From positions 1 through 23,975 of the IMG/VR virus record IMGVR_UViG_3300046007_010296: a stretch of DNA of 23,975 nt; one strand, written 5' to 3'. Each line of letters begins with the position of its first letter. The stretch's first letter is position 1. This DNA is from a virus. The position numbers and the translations under genes are program-made. Below, one piece after another: positions 8,272 through 15,035 of this stretch. The notes below the pieces were generated by a model, which saw only the letters and a program-made list of their open reading frames with translations, was not told the DNA's origin and made no database searches.

Positions 8272-8280
8272 ATTTCGACT

Positions 8281-8811
8281 ATGAATAGGTTAAAAAATCA
8301 AAGAGTGTATTTGGCTGGCGCTATGGATCGAGTAGCAGATAGAGGTGCTACTTGGAGAGATAATATTACACCATTTTTAGAAGGTTTAGGAGTGATTGTT
8401 TTCAATCCCATTAGCAAGCCTTCTGAAACTGGCCTAGAAGATCAGGATGCTCATTCTATAAAAAAGAAACTTAAAGAAAAATGTCAATATGATGAACTAT
8501 CTTTAATGATGAAAAATATTAGAGCTGTTGATCTTAGATTAGTAGATATCAGTGATTTTGTCATAGTCAATCTTGATTTAAATGTTCATCCATGTGGAAC
8601 ATTAGAAGAAATTTTTTGGGCAAATCGTCAAAAAAAACCTATTATAATTCATATGGTACAAGGTAAGCAGCAAACACCAGATTGGTTATTCGGCACTATC
8701 CCACATCAAATGATTTTTTCAAATTGGGATGAAATTAAATCCTATTTATCTTATATTAATCTATCAGAAAATATAGATAATCATAAAAGATGGTATTTTT
8801 TTGACATATGA
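8281..8811 (+). CDS. Nucleoside 2-deoxyribosyltransferase-like protein
   Basis: A 176-residue protein of the nucleoside 2-deoxyribosyltransferase/DUF4406-like fold. VYLAGAM (9-15) followed by DRVADRGATWR (16-26) matches the family's first strand and phosphate/base loop. VDISDFVIVN (88-97) and CGTLEE (105-110), then WANRQKKPIIIHM, match the strand and helix that carry the catalytic Glu and the ribose-binding Asp. Family members cleave or exchange the N-glycosidic bond of deoxynucleosides or hydrolyse deoxynucleotides. Phage members may adjust nucleotide pools or feed modified-base synthesis. No SD precedes the ATG; an in-frame TGA twelve bases upstream rules out a longer start. The stop overlaps the next start (ATGA). 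Confidence 0.7.
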   Translation: MNRLKNQRVYLAGAMDRVADRGATWRDNITPFLEGLGVIVFNPISKPSETGLEDQDAHSIKKKLKEKCQYDELSLMMKNIRAVDLRLVDISDFVIVNLDLNVHPCGTLEEIFWANRQKKPIIIHMVQGKQQTPDWLFGTIPHQMIFSNWDEIKSYLSYINLSENIDNHKRWYFFDI

Positions 8812-9611
8812 GATTTCGCATTGACGATGAATTCATTGATGTTTATACAGAAAAAATTAATGAAGGATCAACTTTCATTAAAGATAAAAATATTTGTATC
8901 ACTGGATTAGCTAGAAATATAGAATCTACTATTGATAATAGTCTTGAATATTTGAGTGCCATATGCTCATTATTCAATAGTTGTAATAGTGTAATTTTTG
9001 AAAATGATTCTACAGATAATACAAAAAATATTTTAACATCTTGGCAGAATAAACATAATCATCTAATTTCCTATAGTCTTAATGCTACCCATCCAACTGG
9101 GAGTTCTAAATCTAGATTAAGAACAGAAGCTTTAGCAAAATATAGAAATATTTGCAAACAATTTATTGCTGATAAATTTACTAATTTAGATTATATTATG
9201 GTAATCGATTTAGATTTTCGTGGAATTGATATAAATGGCATATTAAATAGTTTTGGCTGGCTATCATCTTCTGAAATAGATGCCATTGTTGGATCATGCT
9301 ATATGATTTTACAAGATGAACATAATAATAGAACAGCTTTAAATTATGACTCCTGGGCTTTTAGACAAAATTGGTGGAATGATAATCAAGAAAAAATGCC
9401 GTGGTTTTCTAGATGGTTTCCATTTATAGGATCTCCACCTATGAAAGTTAATAGTGCTTTTGGTGGTATTGGTATCTATAAAGCAGATCAGTATTTATCG
9501 TGTGATTATGAGGGTTATGATTGTGAACACGTATGTTTTCACAAAAATCTATATAATAAATATATAAATTTTAATCTATGTCTTAATCCATCTCAACTTT
9601 TTATTATTTAA
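8808..9611 (+). CDS. GT69-like (CAP59/CMT1-type) glycosyltransferase
   Basis: A 267-residue protein with the layout of the GT69 family known from fungal capsule alpha-1,3-mannosyltransferase. It has ICITGLARNIES (29-40), the signature FENDSTDNT (64-72), a basic helix with LAKYRN (109-114) and the DXD-bearing strand YIMVIDLDF (129-137). Related proteins are common in phage and giant-virus sugar clusters. It would use a nucleotide sugar, possibly GDP-mannose, but the donor is an inference. It lies between two nucleotide-metabolism genes, which separates it from the main transferase block. Length fits the catalytic domain, with no membrane anchor. Confidence 0.7.
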   Translation: MRFRIDDEFIDVYTEKINEGSTFIKDKNICITGLARNIESTIDNSLEYLSAICSLFNSCNSVIFENDSTDNTKNILTSWQNKHNHLISYSLNATHPTGSSKSRLRTEALAKYRNICKQFIADKFTNLDYIMVIDLDFRGIDINGILNSFGWLSSSEIDAIVGSCYMILQDEHNNRTALNYDSWAFRQNWWNDNQEKMPWFSRWFPFIGSPPMKVNSAFGGIGIYKADQYLSCDYEGYDCEHVCFHKNLYNKYINFNLCLNPSQLFII

Positions 9612-9613
9612 TT

Positions 9614-10759
9614 ATGCAAAAAATTATAAATGAAATAAAACTAGATTTTGATGATGTCCTTATTAGGCCCAAACGATCAACTCTTAAAAGTAGAGCAGAA
9701 GTTTGTGTATCCAGAACATTTAATTTTAAATATTCTCCCAGAGAATTAGCATGCATACCAATAATAGTGGCCAATATGGATACTGTTGGTACCTTAGAAA
9801 TGGGTAAAGTATTATCCAAAAATCAAGCAATCACTTGCCTGCATAAGCATTATGATCCTTCTGATTATATTAGTTTATATACTGATCCTAATATAGTAAA
9901 TAAAAATTTAATATTTTATTCTGTTGGAACTGGTCATAAAGATATTGAAAAGATGACAGAGGTATTTAATCAGATCAGACAAGTAAATGGACAATTGCCA
10001 AATATTTGTGTCGATGTGGCTAATGGTTATACAGAACAATTTGTAAAAACAGTAAGTCATATTCGTAAATTATATGAAGAAGTGATTATTATGGCTGGTA
10101 ATGTGGTAACACCTGAAATGACAGAAGAATTGATTATTCATGGTAAAGTTGATATAGTCAAGGTTGGTATAGGGTCAGGCAGTGTTTGTACAACGCGTTT
10201 AAAAACTGGCGTAGGATACCCACAATTGAGCGCTGTAATGGAATGTGCTGATGCTGCTCATGGTCTTGGTGGTCATATTTGTTCTGATGGTGGCTGCAAA
10301 GTAGTTGGTGATGTTTGTAAAGCATTTGGCGCTAATGCTGATTTTGTAATGTTAGGTAGTATGTTTGCTGGATGTGATGAGTGTGAAGGAGAATGGGAAT
10401 ATGAATATAAATGCGTCATTAAACAGTCCAATCAAATTGATAAATATAAACAAATTAATTGGTGGCAACCTAATGATCCAGGAACCTCTACTGAAAAACG
10501 CAAAATTGCACTTAAATATTATGGTATGAGTAGCAAAGACGCTATGGATAAACATCATAATGGAATCGCAAAATATAGAACAGCAGAAGGAAAATCTGTT
10601 ATTGTTCCATATAAAGGTCCAGCAGAAAATACTTTATTAGATATTTATGGTGGTATTCGTAGTTCATGCACTTATATTGGTGCTAATAAAATTAAAGATT
10701 TTGGTAAAAAAACAACATTTATTCAAGTTAATAATACTCATAATAGGAAATACGAATGA
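9614..10759 (+). CDS. guaC: GMP reductase
   Basis: A 381-residue TIM-barrel enzyme of the IMPDH/GMP reductase family that converts GMP to IMP and ammonia with NADPH. LDFDDVLIRPKRSTLKSRAEV-type sequence from residue 10, the catalytic loop GIGSGSVCTTR with Cys192, TGVGYPQLSAVMECADAA, and SDGGC (224-228) all match GMP reductase better than IMP dehydrogenase. There is also no CBS domain. Human and bacterial GuaC are about 345 residues; the extra length lies mainly at about 258-300, between the ML-G-S-M-F-AG segment and YYGMSS. That is where the flap region sits in relatives. The C terminus retains GGIRSSCTYIGA and TTFIQV. It starts 2 nt after the GT69 gene and ends in ATGA overlap with a GT4. GuaC is unusual cargo for a phage. 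Confidence 0.88.
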   Translation: MQKIINEIKLDFDDVLIRPKRSTLKSRAEVCVSRTFNFKYSPRELACIPIIVANMDTVGTLEMGKVLSKNQAITCLHKHYDPSDYISLYTDPNIVNKNLIFYSVGTGHKDIEKMTEVFNQIRQVNGQLPNICVDVANGYTEQFVKTVSHIRKLYEEVIIMAGNVVTPEMTEELIIHGKVDIVKVGIGSGSVCTTRLKTGVGYPQLSAVMECADAAHGLGGHICSDGGCKVVGDVCKAFGANADFVMLGSMFAGCDECEGEWEYEYKCVIKQSNQIDKYKQINWWQPNDPGTSTEKRKIALKYYGMSSKDAMDKHHNGIAKYRTAEGKSVIVPYKGPAENTLLDIYGGIRSSCTYIGANKIKDFGKKTTFIQVNNTHNRKYE

Positions 10760-11871
10760 AAAATCTTAATCTTAATTGTCCAATAGGTGGTACTGGCTAT
10801 GGTATTACCTCATTAAATATTTTTAAATCATTAACTAATTTAGGATTAAATGTTTCTCTATTTCCTATTGGAAATAATATAGAATTAAATTATGAACAAG
10901 AGAAGATAATAGTTGAAAATGCTTTAAAGAATGCTGCATTTTTTGACCACAATGCACCATGCTTAAAGATTTGGCATCAAAATGATCTTGCTAATAGAAT
11001 TGGAAATGGGCATTTTTATGCGTTTCCATTTTTTGAAGTTGATAAATTAAATGATAGAGAAAAACATCATTTAAATTATTGTGATTATATATTTGTCGCT
11101 TCAGAATGGGGTAAAAAAGTATTATTAAATAATGATATAAATAAAAAGATTTATGTTGCACCTTTAGCAGTGGATCTTAATATTTTTAATATTCCTCCTA
11201 GAATTAAAATTAAAAATCGTAATTATGTATTTTTTCATATTGGTAAATGGGAATATAGAAAATCACACGATGTTCTAATTAAAGCATTTGATGCTGCTTT
11301 TGATCATTCTGATAATGTTGAATTAAGATTATTACCTCACAATCCATTTTTGAACGAAAATGAAGTTAAAGAATGGATGAGTTTAGTAAATAATGCTAAA
11401 TTAGCTAATAAAATTAAAGTTTTTAATAGACTGCCAACTCAATATCATTTAGCCGAATTTATTTTTCAAGGTGATTGTGGAGTATTTATCTCTAGAGCAG
11501 AAGGTTGGAATAATGAAATCTTAGAATGTATGGCTATGAATAAGCCCATAATCGCTACAGATTATTCTGCTCATACAGAATATTGTACCGAAAAGAATTC
11601 ATATTTAGTAAAAATTGATGAACTTGAGATTGCTAATGATAAACGATGGTTCTTTGGAGAAGGTTCATGGGCTAAATTAGGTCAAAATCAATTTGATCAA
11701 ACAGTAAATTATATGAGATATGTGTATAATAATCATATCTCGTCTAATCCAAATGGAGTAGAGAGTGCTAAGAAATTTACTTGGCACAATACAGGTTCAA
11801 TTATTGCAGAAACATTACTAAGGAATAATAGTTATCATGCCAATACCAAAGCCAAAACCAAACGAAGATAG
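10756..11871 (+). CDS. GT4-family glycosyltransferase (second copy)
   Basis: A 371-residue GT-B retaining transferase. The N-terminal domain starts with the glycine-rich CPIGGTGYGITSLNIF (8-23). The linker VAPLAVDLNIF (134-144) and IGKWEYRKSHDVLIKAF (162-178) mark entry into the nucleotide-sugar domain. The EX7E motif is Glu249 and Glu257 in SRAEGWNNEILECMAMNKP. TDYSAHTEYC follows, as in GT4 proteins. It is more complete than the GT4 at 5661 and not obviously a duplicate of it. The last 35 nt overlap the start of the first head-associated gene, so the basic tail HANTKAKTKRR is read in a second frame as well. Confidence 0.85.
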   Translation: MKNLNLNCPIGGTGYGITSLNIFKSLTNLGLNVSLFPIGNNIELNYEQEKIIVENALKNAAFFDHNAPCLKIWHQNDLANRIGNGHFYAFPFFEVDKLNDREKHHLNYCDYIFVASEWGKKVLLNNDINKKIYVAPLAVDLNIFNIPPRIKIKNRNYVFFHIGKWEYRKSHDVLIKAFDAAFDHSDNVELRLLPHNPFLNENEVKEWMSLVNNAKLANKIKVFNRLPTQYHLAEFIFQGDCGVFISRAEGWNNEILECMAMNKPIIATDYSAHTEYCTEKNSYLVKIDELEIANDKRWFFGEGSWAKLGQNQFDQTVNYMRYVYNNHISSNPNGVESAKKFTWHNTGSIIAETLLRNNSYHANTKAKTKRR

Positions 11872-12424
11872 TCAAAAATTCGTTGCCCGCTGTATGGGTA
11901 ACGAAACAATGAAAAAAGATTATCCAAATAACAAACAAAGAGTTGCAATTTGTTTAGGACAAACTGGTAAAAAGACAAAAGGAGGCATATTTAGTCAAGT
12001 ACTAGATATTCTAGGTCTATCTATACAGTATGATGAATGTGACGCATGTGGTTCAGTAGAAGAATTATCAGCCTCCAATTTAATAATTCCACAAGAATAC
12101 GAAGATGCTGGTGAAATATCAGAAGACTATTCTGTTGAGCATCTGTTGTGGATCGATCCACCGTTTGAACATTCTGAATCATCAGAATATCAAGGAAGGA
12201 AAGTAACACTAAACAAACCATTTAGAACACCGAGTGGCCCCAAAAAATTTGCTGTTTATGTTAAGAACGAGAGTGGAAATGTTGTTATTGTAAGATTTGG
12301 CGATCCAAACATGAAAATAAAAAAGAATATTCCAGAAAGAAGACGTAGTTTTAGGGCTAGACATAACTGCGATAATCCTGGTCCAAAATGGAAAGCACGT
12401 TACTGGTCATGCAAAGCGTGGTAA
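11837..12424 (+). CDS. Phage head-associated two-domain protein
   Basis: A 195-residue protein of two conserved phage segments joined by an acidic linker. The N-terminal MPIPKPKPNEDS...FVARCMG...YPNNKQRVAICLGQ (1-42) is a motif often found at the start of phage prohead protease or portal-associated proteins. The C-terminal part from about residue 125 (NKPFRTPSGPKKFAVYVK, FGDPNM, RRSFRARHNCDNPGPK, YWSCKAW) is a conserved domain of unknown function in phage head regions. It has two Cys and several Arg/Lys/Trp residues that could bind metal or nucleic acid. The name DUF6321 may apply, but I am not certain. No protease triad is visible. Start chosen at MPIPKP; AGGA is about 12 nt upstream, within the GT4 gene. 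Confidence 0.6.
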   Translation: MPIPKPKPNEDSQKFVARCMGNETMKKDYPNNKQRVAICLGQTGKKTKGGIFSQVLDILGLSIQYDECDACGSVEELSASNLIIPQEYEDAGEISEDYSVEHLLWIDPPFEHSESSEYQGRKVTLNKPFRTPSGPKKFAVYVKNESGNVVIVRFGDPNMKIKKNIPERRRSFRARHNCDNPGPKWKARYWSCKAW

Positions 12425-12434
12425 GGAGCAAATT

Positions 12435-12890
12435 ATGTCAAATACTAAAAGTATAGATAAGCTTTTATCAGAATATTCAAATCGTGTTGTATCTGAAGAA
12501 ATCCAGGAAGATAACACAGAATGTCCCAAAGCAACACAAGATATTAGTATAAATTTAGCTAATCGTCAAATATGTGTAGACAAAGCTAATTATGGTCCAG
12601 CTAATCCAAAATTAGATAATCTAGAATTTTGGCAACAAAAAGCTTCTTTATTTAAAACATCAATTGAAGAAGCAAAAACAATGAGATGTTCTAATTGTGC
12701 TGCTTTTATTGTAAAACATAAAATGATGAAATGTATCGAAAAAGGTATTTGCGAAGAAAATATGAATGAAGCGGCTAAAATTGTAAATTTAGCCAATCTT
12801 GGTTATTGTGAATTATTTGATTTTAAGTGTGCTGGAGATAGAACGTGTGATGCGTGGATTACTGGTGGTCCTTTAACTGATGAGGTATAA
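12435..12890 (+). CDS. Cysteine-rich phage protein with HiPIP-like Cys pattern
   Basis: A 151-residue protein with a low-complexity acidic N terminus. A conserved middle follows (YGPANPKLDNLEFW, 53-66), then a cysteine-rich C terminus. The pattern is RCSNCAAF (Cys85, Cys88), Cys100, Cys106, NLGYCELFDF (Cys125), Cys132 and TCDAW (Cys138). C-x2-C, then G-x-C-x-L-F, then C-x-x-W is the spacing logic of high-potential iron-sulfur proteins, which bind one 4Fe-4S cluster. Such proteins occur beside phage head genes, but I know of no demonstrated role. A strong SD (AAGGAG at 12423-12428, 6 nt spacing) precedes the start. Zinc binding instead of Fe-S is the main alternative. Confidence 0.6.
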   Translation: MSNTKSIDKLLSEYSNRVVSEEIQEDNTECPKATQDISINLANRQICVDKANYGPANPKLDNLEFWQQKASLFKTSIEEAKTMRCSNCAAFIVKHKMMKCIEKGICEENMNEAAKIVNLANLGYCELFDFKCAGDRTCDAWITGGPLTDEV

Positions 12891-12892
12891 CA

Positions 12893-13792
12893 ATGGATCG
12901 TATTAATGATATTCTAAATTCTGTCAATGAGAGCCTTGCTGCTCAAAAGACCTATAAAGGTAAAAAGCGTAGCGAACTCAAGGATAGCGATTTTCTATTT
13001 CCACAAACACGATCTTTTCCAATAGTAACACCACAAGATATTCCAGATGCTATTAGTAATTTTGGTCGCATGAAAGGACAAATGAGTTATGATGCTTTCT
13101 TAAAGAAGCTTTATAATATGGCAAAACGCAAAGGACCAGAGTTTATTGCAGCATTACCAAAAGCTAGCAAAGATAAACTTAATCTAAAAAGTAAATCTTA
13201 TATTGGTAATCTCGATGATGATCTTATGACCCCAAGTGAAACTAATTATTTTGAATTAGATCGAGTAAATTTAGCCAATTTGAAACCGGGTGATATGGTA
13301 AAAAATATCAACCAGCTCTGCAAACATTATGGCAGTGAAGGCTATGTGGATGATGTGAGCGAACTTCCAGATTTTATGGGACAAGTAGTTGGATATACTA
13401 CTAGTAATTCTGGTCCAACATGGAATAAAGGTGAAAAATTAGTTAAAACTCCAAATCAATTAGTGGTGATGCGTCAAGCTCAAGAAGATGATATGGATTC
13501 AGAAACAGAGATGGATGAATATAAGGATGAATATTTTGAAATGTCAATGGCATCAATTAAAGCAATCGCTGCACACGCGAACAATATACTATCAGCATTA
13601 GAAGATAATAATAAAAAAAATACTATATCAGAAAATTTGACAGAATCGTGGCTACAGGGTAAAATCGCTGTAACAGAAGAAAACATGAGAACCATTCATG
13701 ATTTTGTAATGTTTAGTGAGCCAGAAACCGATATAGAGGATAGTGAATCCAAAGTAGAACCAGTAGATATAAAAAAAAAAGACATAAGTTAA
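12893..13792 (+). CDS. Phage head-morphogenesis-type protein, possible frameshift donor
   Basis: A 299-residue protein of modular make-up. Residues 28-90 (LKDSDFLFPQTRSFPI, FGRMKGQMSYDAF, MAKRKGPEFIAALP) form a small conserved domain widespread in phage structural proteins (a DUF6582-like segment; the name is uncertain). Residues 125-195 form a beta-rich part with LKPGDMV. A very acidic linker (about 198-213) leads to a helical pair, residues 215-275: FEMSMASIKAIAAHANNIL, then WLQGKIAVTEENMRTIHDFV. The helical pair is also common in phage head proteins. No catalytic motif is visible. The last codons pass through a run of ten A residues, where a -1 shift would extend the protein by 95 residues. 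It probably acts as a scaffold or virion component; that is inference from context. Confidence 0.6.
   Translation: MDRINDILNSVNESLAAQKTYKGKKRSELKDSDFLFPQTRSFPIVTPQDIPDAISNFGRMKGQMSYDAFLKKLYNMAKRKGPEFIAALPKASKDKLNLKSKSYIGNLDDDLMTPSETNYFELDRVNLANLKPGDMVKNINQLCKHYGSEGYVDDVSELPDFMGQVVGYTTSNSGPTWNKGEKLVKTPNQLVVMRQAQEDDMDSETEMDEYKDEYFEMSMASIKAIAAHANNILSALEDNNKKNTISENLTESWLQGKIAVTEENMRTIHDFVMFSEPETDIEDSESKVEPVDIKKKDIS
13637..13665 (+). promoter_or_regulatory. Candidate internal sigma70-type promoter
   Basis: A perfect TTGACA at 13637-13642, a 17-nt spacer and TAAAAT at 13660-13665 (five of six) lie inside the coding region of the 299-residue protein. Transcription would start near 13672 and supply the genes downstream, including the sigma factor at 14382. 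It is coding sequence, so chance is possible in an AT-rich genome, but full -35 hexamers with ideal spacing are rare here. Confidence 0.4.
13771..13780 (+). other. A10 tract: possible -1 frameshift or slippage site
   Basis: Ten consecutive A residues are read as three Lys codons near the end of the 299-residue frame. The reading frame of the downstream 87-codon ORF is -1 relative to this frame, and it is open upstream back to 13747, across the tract. Slipping by one base on A_AAA_AAA would give one protein of about 391 residues. A homopolymer assembly error would look the same. Confidence 0.45.
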
Positions 13793-13803
13793 CAGTTAAG
13801 GAC

Positions 13804-14067
13804 TTGCCAACTTCCAGATTTTATTATCGTAAAGATCCTGCTCCAGATGTTCAAGATCCACAAAATAAAGATACGGAAGATGATAATGCTCCTTATTTAG
13901 ATGATTTTTCGGGTGTTTGGGCAAAAAACAAACCTGGACTATGGGATAACATAAGAAAGAAAAAGGAACGCGAAGGTAAAAATTATAGACCTGCCAAACT
14001 CGGTCAAAAGGATCGCCCCTCGCCAGAACAATGGACAAAATTAACCAAGAAAAAAGACAATACATAA
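13804..14067 (+). CDS. Phage protein, probably the C-terminal extension of the preceding gene
   Basis: An 87-codon ORF rich in charge, with SRFYYRKDPAPDVQDP near its start, WAKNKPGLWDNIRKKKERE (39-57) and the tail motif PAKLGQKDRPSPEQW (63-77). This kind of basic, proline-rich tail is found at the ends of phage head proteins. The frame has no ATG or GTG; the only start-like codon is TTG at 13804. AAGGA (13798-13802) ends one base before the TTG, too close for normal initiation. The frame is open upstream through the A10 tract, so I favour expression by -1 frameshift or transcriptional slippage from the 299-residue gene. The 3' end overlaps the next gene by 37 nt. Confidence 0.5.
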   Translation: MPTSRFYYRKDPAPDVQDPQNKDTEDDNAPYLDDFSGVWAKNKPGLWDNIRKKKEREGKNYRPAKLGQKDRPSPEQWTKLTKKKDNT

Positions 14068-14381
14068 CATTTCTATCATGGCTAGAACAAAGGCTTATCT
14101 ATAAGCATGGCTATGATAGGAATGATCGTATAATTGTGTCTATACAACAGTTAATTAATTTTTTACAACCAAAACCTTACTCGATAGATATTTGTCAATC
14201 TGATTTTGATAAAATTATATCAAAGTATTATGCCGATTTTACTCTTGATGGTTCAGATTATCTTAGTTTTGGATACACAGAATCTCAACGTAATAGACTG
14301 AGAGATGATATAAGAAATCTTATTAATGATGTACTTAATAAGAATATACCAAAGGAATTTTTAATAAAGGATAAATATTAA
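14031..14381 (+). CDS. Protein of unknown function upstream of the sigma factor
   Basis: A 116-residue protein I do not recognise. It appears mostly helical: a basic and aromatic N terminus (RQYITFLSWLEQRLIYKHGYDRNDR, in parts), then an acidic middle with YSIDICQSDFDKII, and a C-terminal amphipathic helix (RNRLRDDIRNLINDVLNK). No Cys pairs, membrane segments or signal peptide are apparent. It overlaps the preceding ORF by 37 nt and has no clear SD, so its translation may be coupled. It ends directly before the sigma factor ATG, which suggests joint expression. A partner or regulator of the sigma factor is a guess from position only. Confidence 0.6.
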   Translation: MDKINQEKRQYITFLSWLEQRLIYKHGYDRNDRIIVSIQQLINFLQPKPYSIDICQSDFDKIISKYYADFTLDGSDYLSFGYTESQRNRLRDDIRNLINDVLNKNIPKEFLIKDKY

Positions 14382-15035
14382 ATGTTATTACAATTAAATG
14401 GTATTGGTAATCAAAAAATATCTTATAAAGATCATAATGATATTAAATTTGATAGTTTACAAACATACGTTCTATTAGCTAAAAAGGCAATATCTAAATT
14501 TGCTAATCAAATTTATAACGGCTTGTCTTCTAAAATGCTTAAGGATGAGGACGCTATTGCTTCTGTTGCTAATGCTATAATGATGGCGGATTGGAGATGG
14601 GATGAAAATTATCAAAACGAAAAAGGAACTAAAAAGACCAGATATTCATATAGAAATCAATGTGCATTATGGGCTATTCAAACACATGTTTCCAAGCGAT
14701 CTAAAAAATCTAAAAAATATAATAATGTATATTCACTAGACTATATATCTGAATCAGATGACTCACTATCTGCGCACCACTATACTGAAGATAATAAGGG
14801 ATTGAGTCCTGAACAAATAGCCATTAATAATGAAGAAAATCAATCTCTTAAAAATCTTATCAATGCTATGCTACAGTCTGATTGCTTAACAGATAAACAA
14901 AAGGACTATATTAAATTATATTATTTTGAAGATTATACTTTTGATAAAATTGGTAAAAAGTATGGAATAACTAGAGAGGCTGTAAGACAGGGACTTAATA
15001 AGGCTTTAGATATTATTAGGAGCAATAATGTATAA
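14382..15035 (+). CDS. Phage RNA polymerase sigma factor (sigma70 family)
   Basis: A 217-residue protein with a reduced sigma70 architecture. A region-2-like segment at about 58-105 includes ANAIMMADWRWDENY and RYSYRNQCALWAIQTHV, the helices that would contact core polymerase and the -10 DNA. A lysine-rich linker (105-113) follows, then a C-terminal region 4 at 165-213. The helix-turn-helix runs from about 184 to 210: YTFDKIGKKYGITREAVRQG, then LNKALDIIR. T4 gp55-like late sigma factors are of similar size but lack a full region 4, so this one looks more like a small sigma70 or ECF-type factor. It probably redirects host polymerase to phage promoters. Its gene abuts the 116-residue gene and overlaps the next by 8 nt. 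Confidence 0.8.
   Translation: MLLQLNGIGNQKISYKDHNDIKFDSLQTYVLLAKKAISKFANQIYNGLSSKMLKDEDAIASVANAIMMADWRWDENYQNEKGTKKTRYSYRNQCALWAIQTHVSKRSKKSKKYNNVYSLDYISESDDSLSAHHYTEDNKGLSPEQIAINNEENQSLKNLINAMLQSDCLTDKQKDYIKLYYFEDYTFDKIGKKYGITREAVRQGLNKALDIIRSNNV

Noticed and set aside
8128-8811. TGA readthrough joining the 47-codon ORF and the gene at 8281
   Set aside because: Both are in the same frame, but TGA ends many genes here in ATGA overlaps and Trp is coded by TGG, so TGA is a normal stop.
8821-8849. TTGACG-N17-TATACA inside the GT69-like gene
   Set aside because: It lies at the very start of the coding region, with poorer -10 and no plausible downstream gene start nearby; probably chance. The promoter at 8087 explains this region better.
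12893-13792. Calling the 299-residue gene a prohead protease
   Set aside because: No Ser/His/Asp triad or other protease motif is visible; only scaffold-like conserved segments are present.
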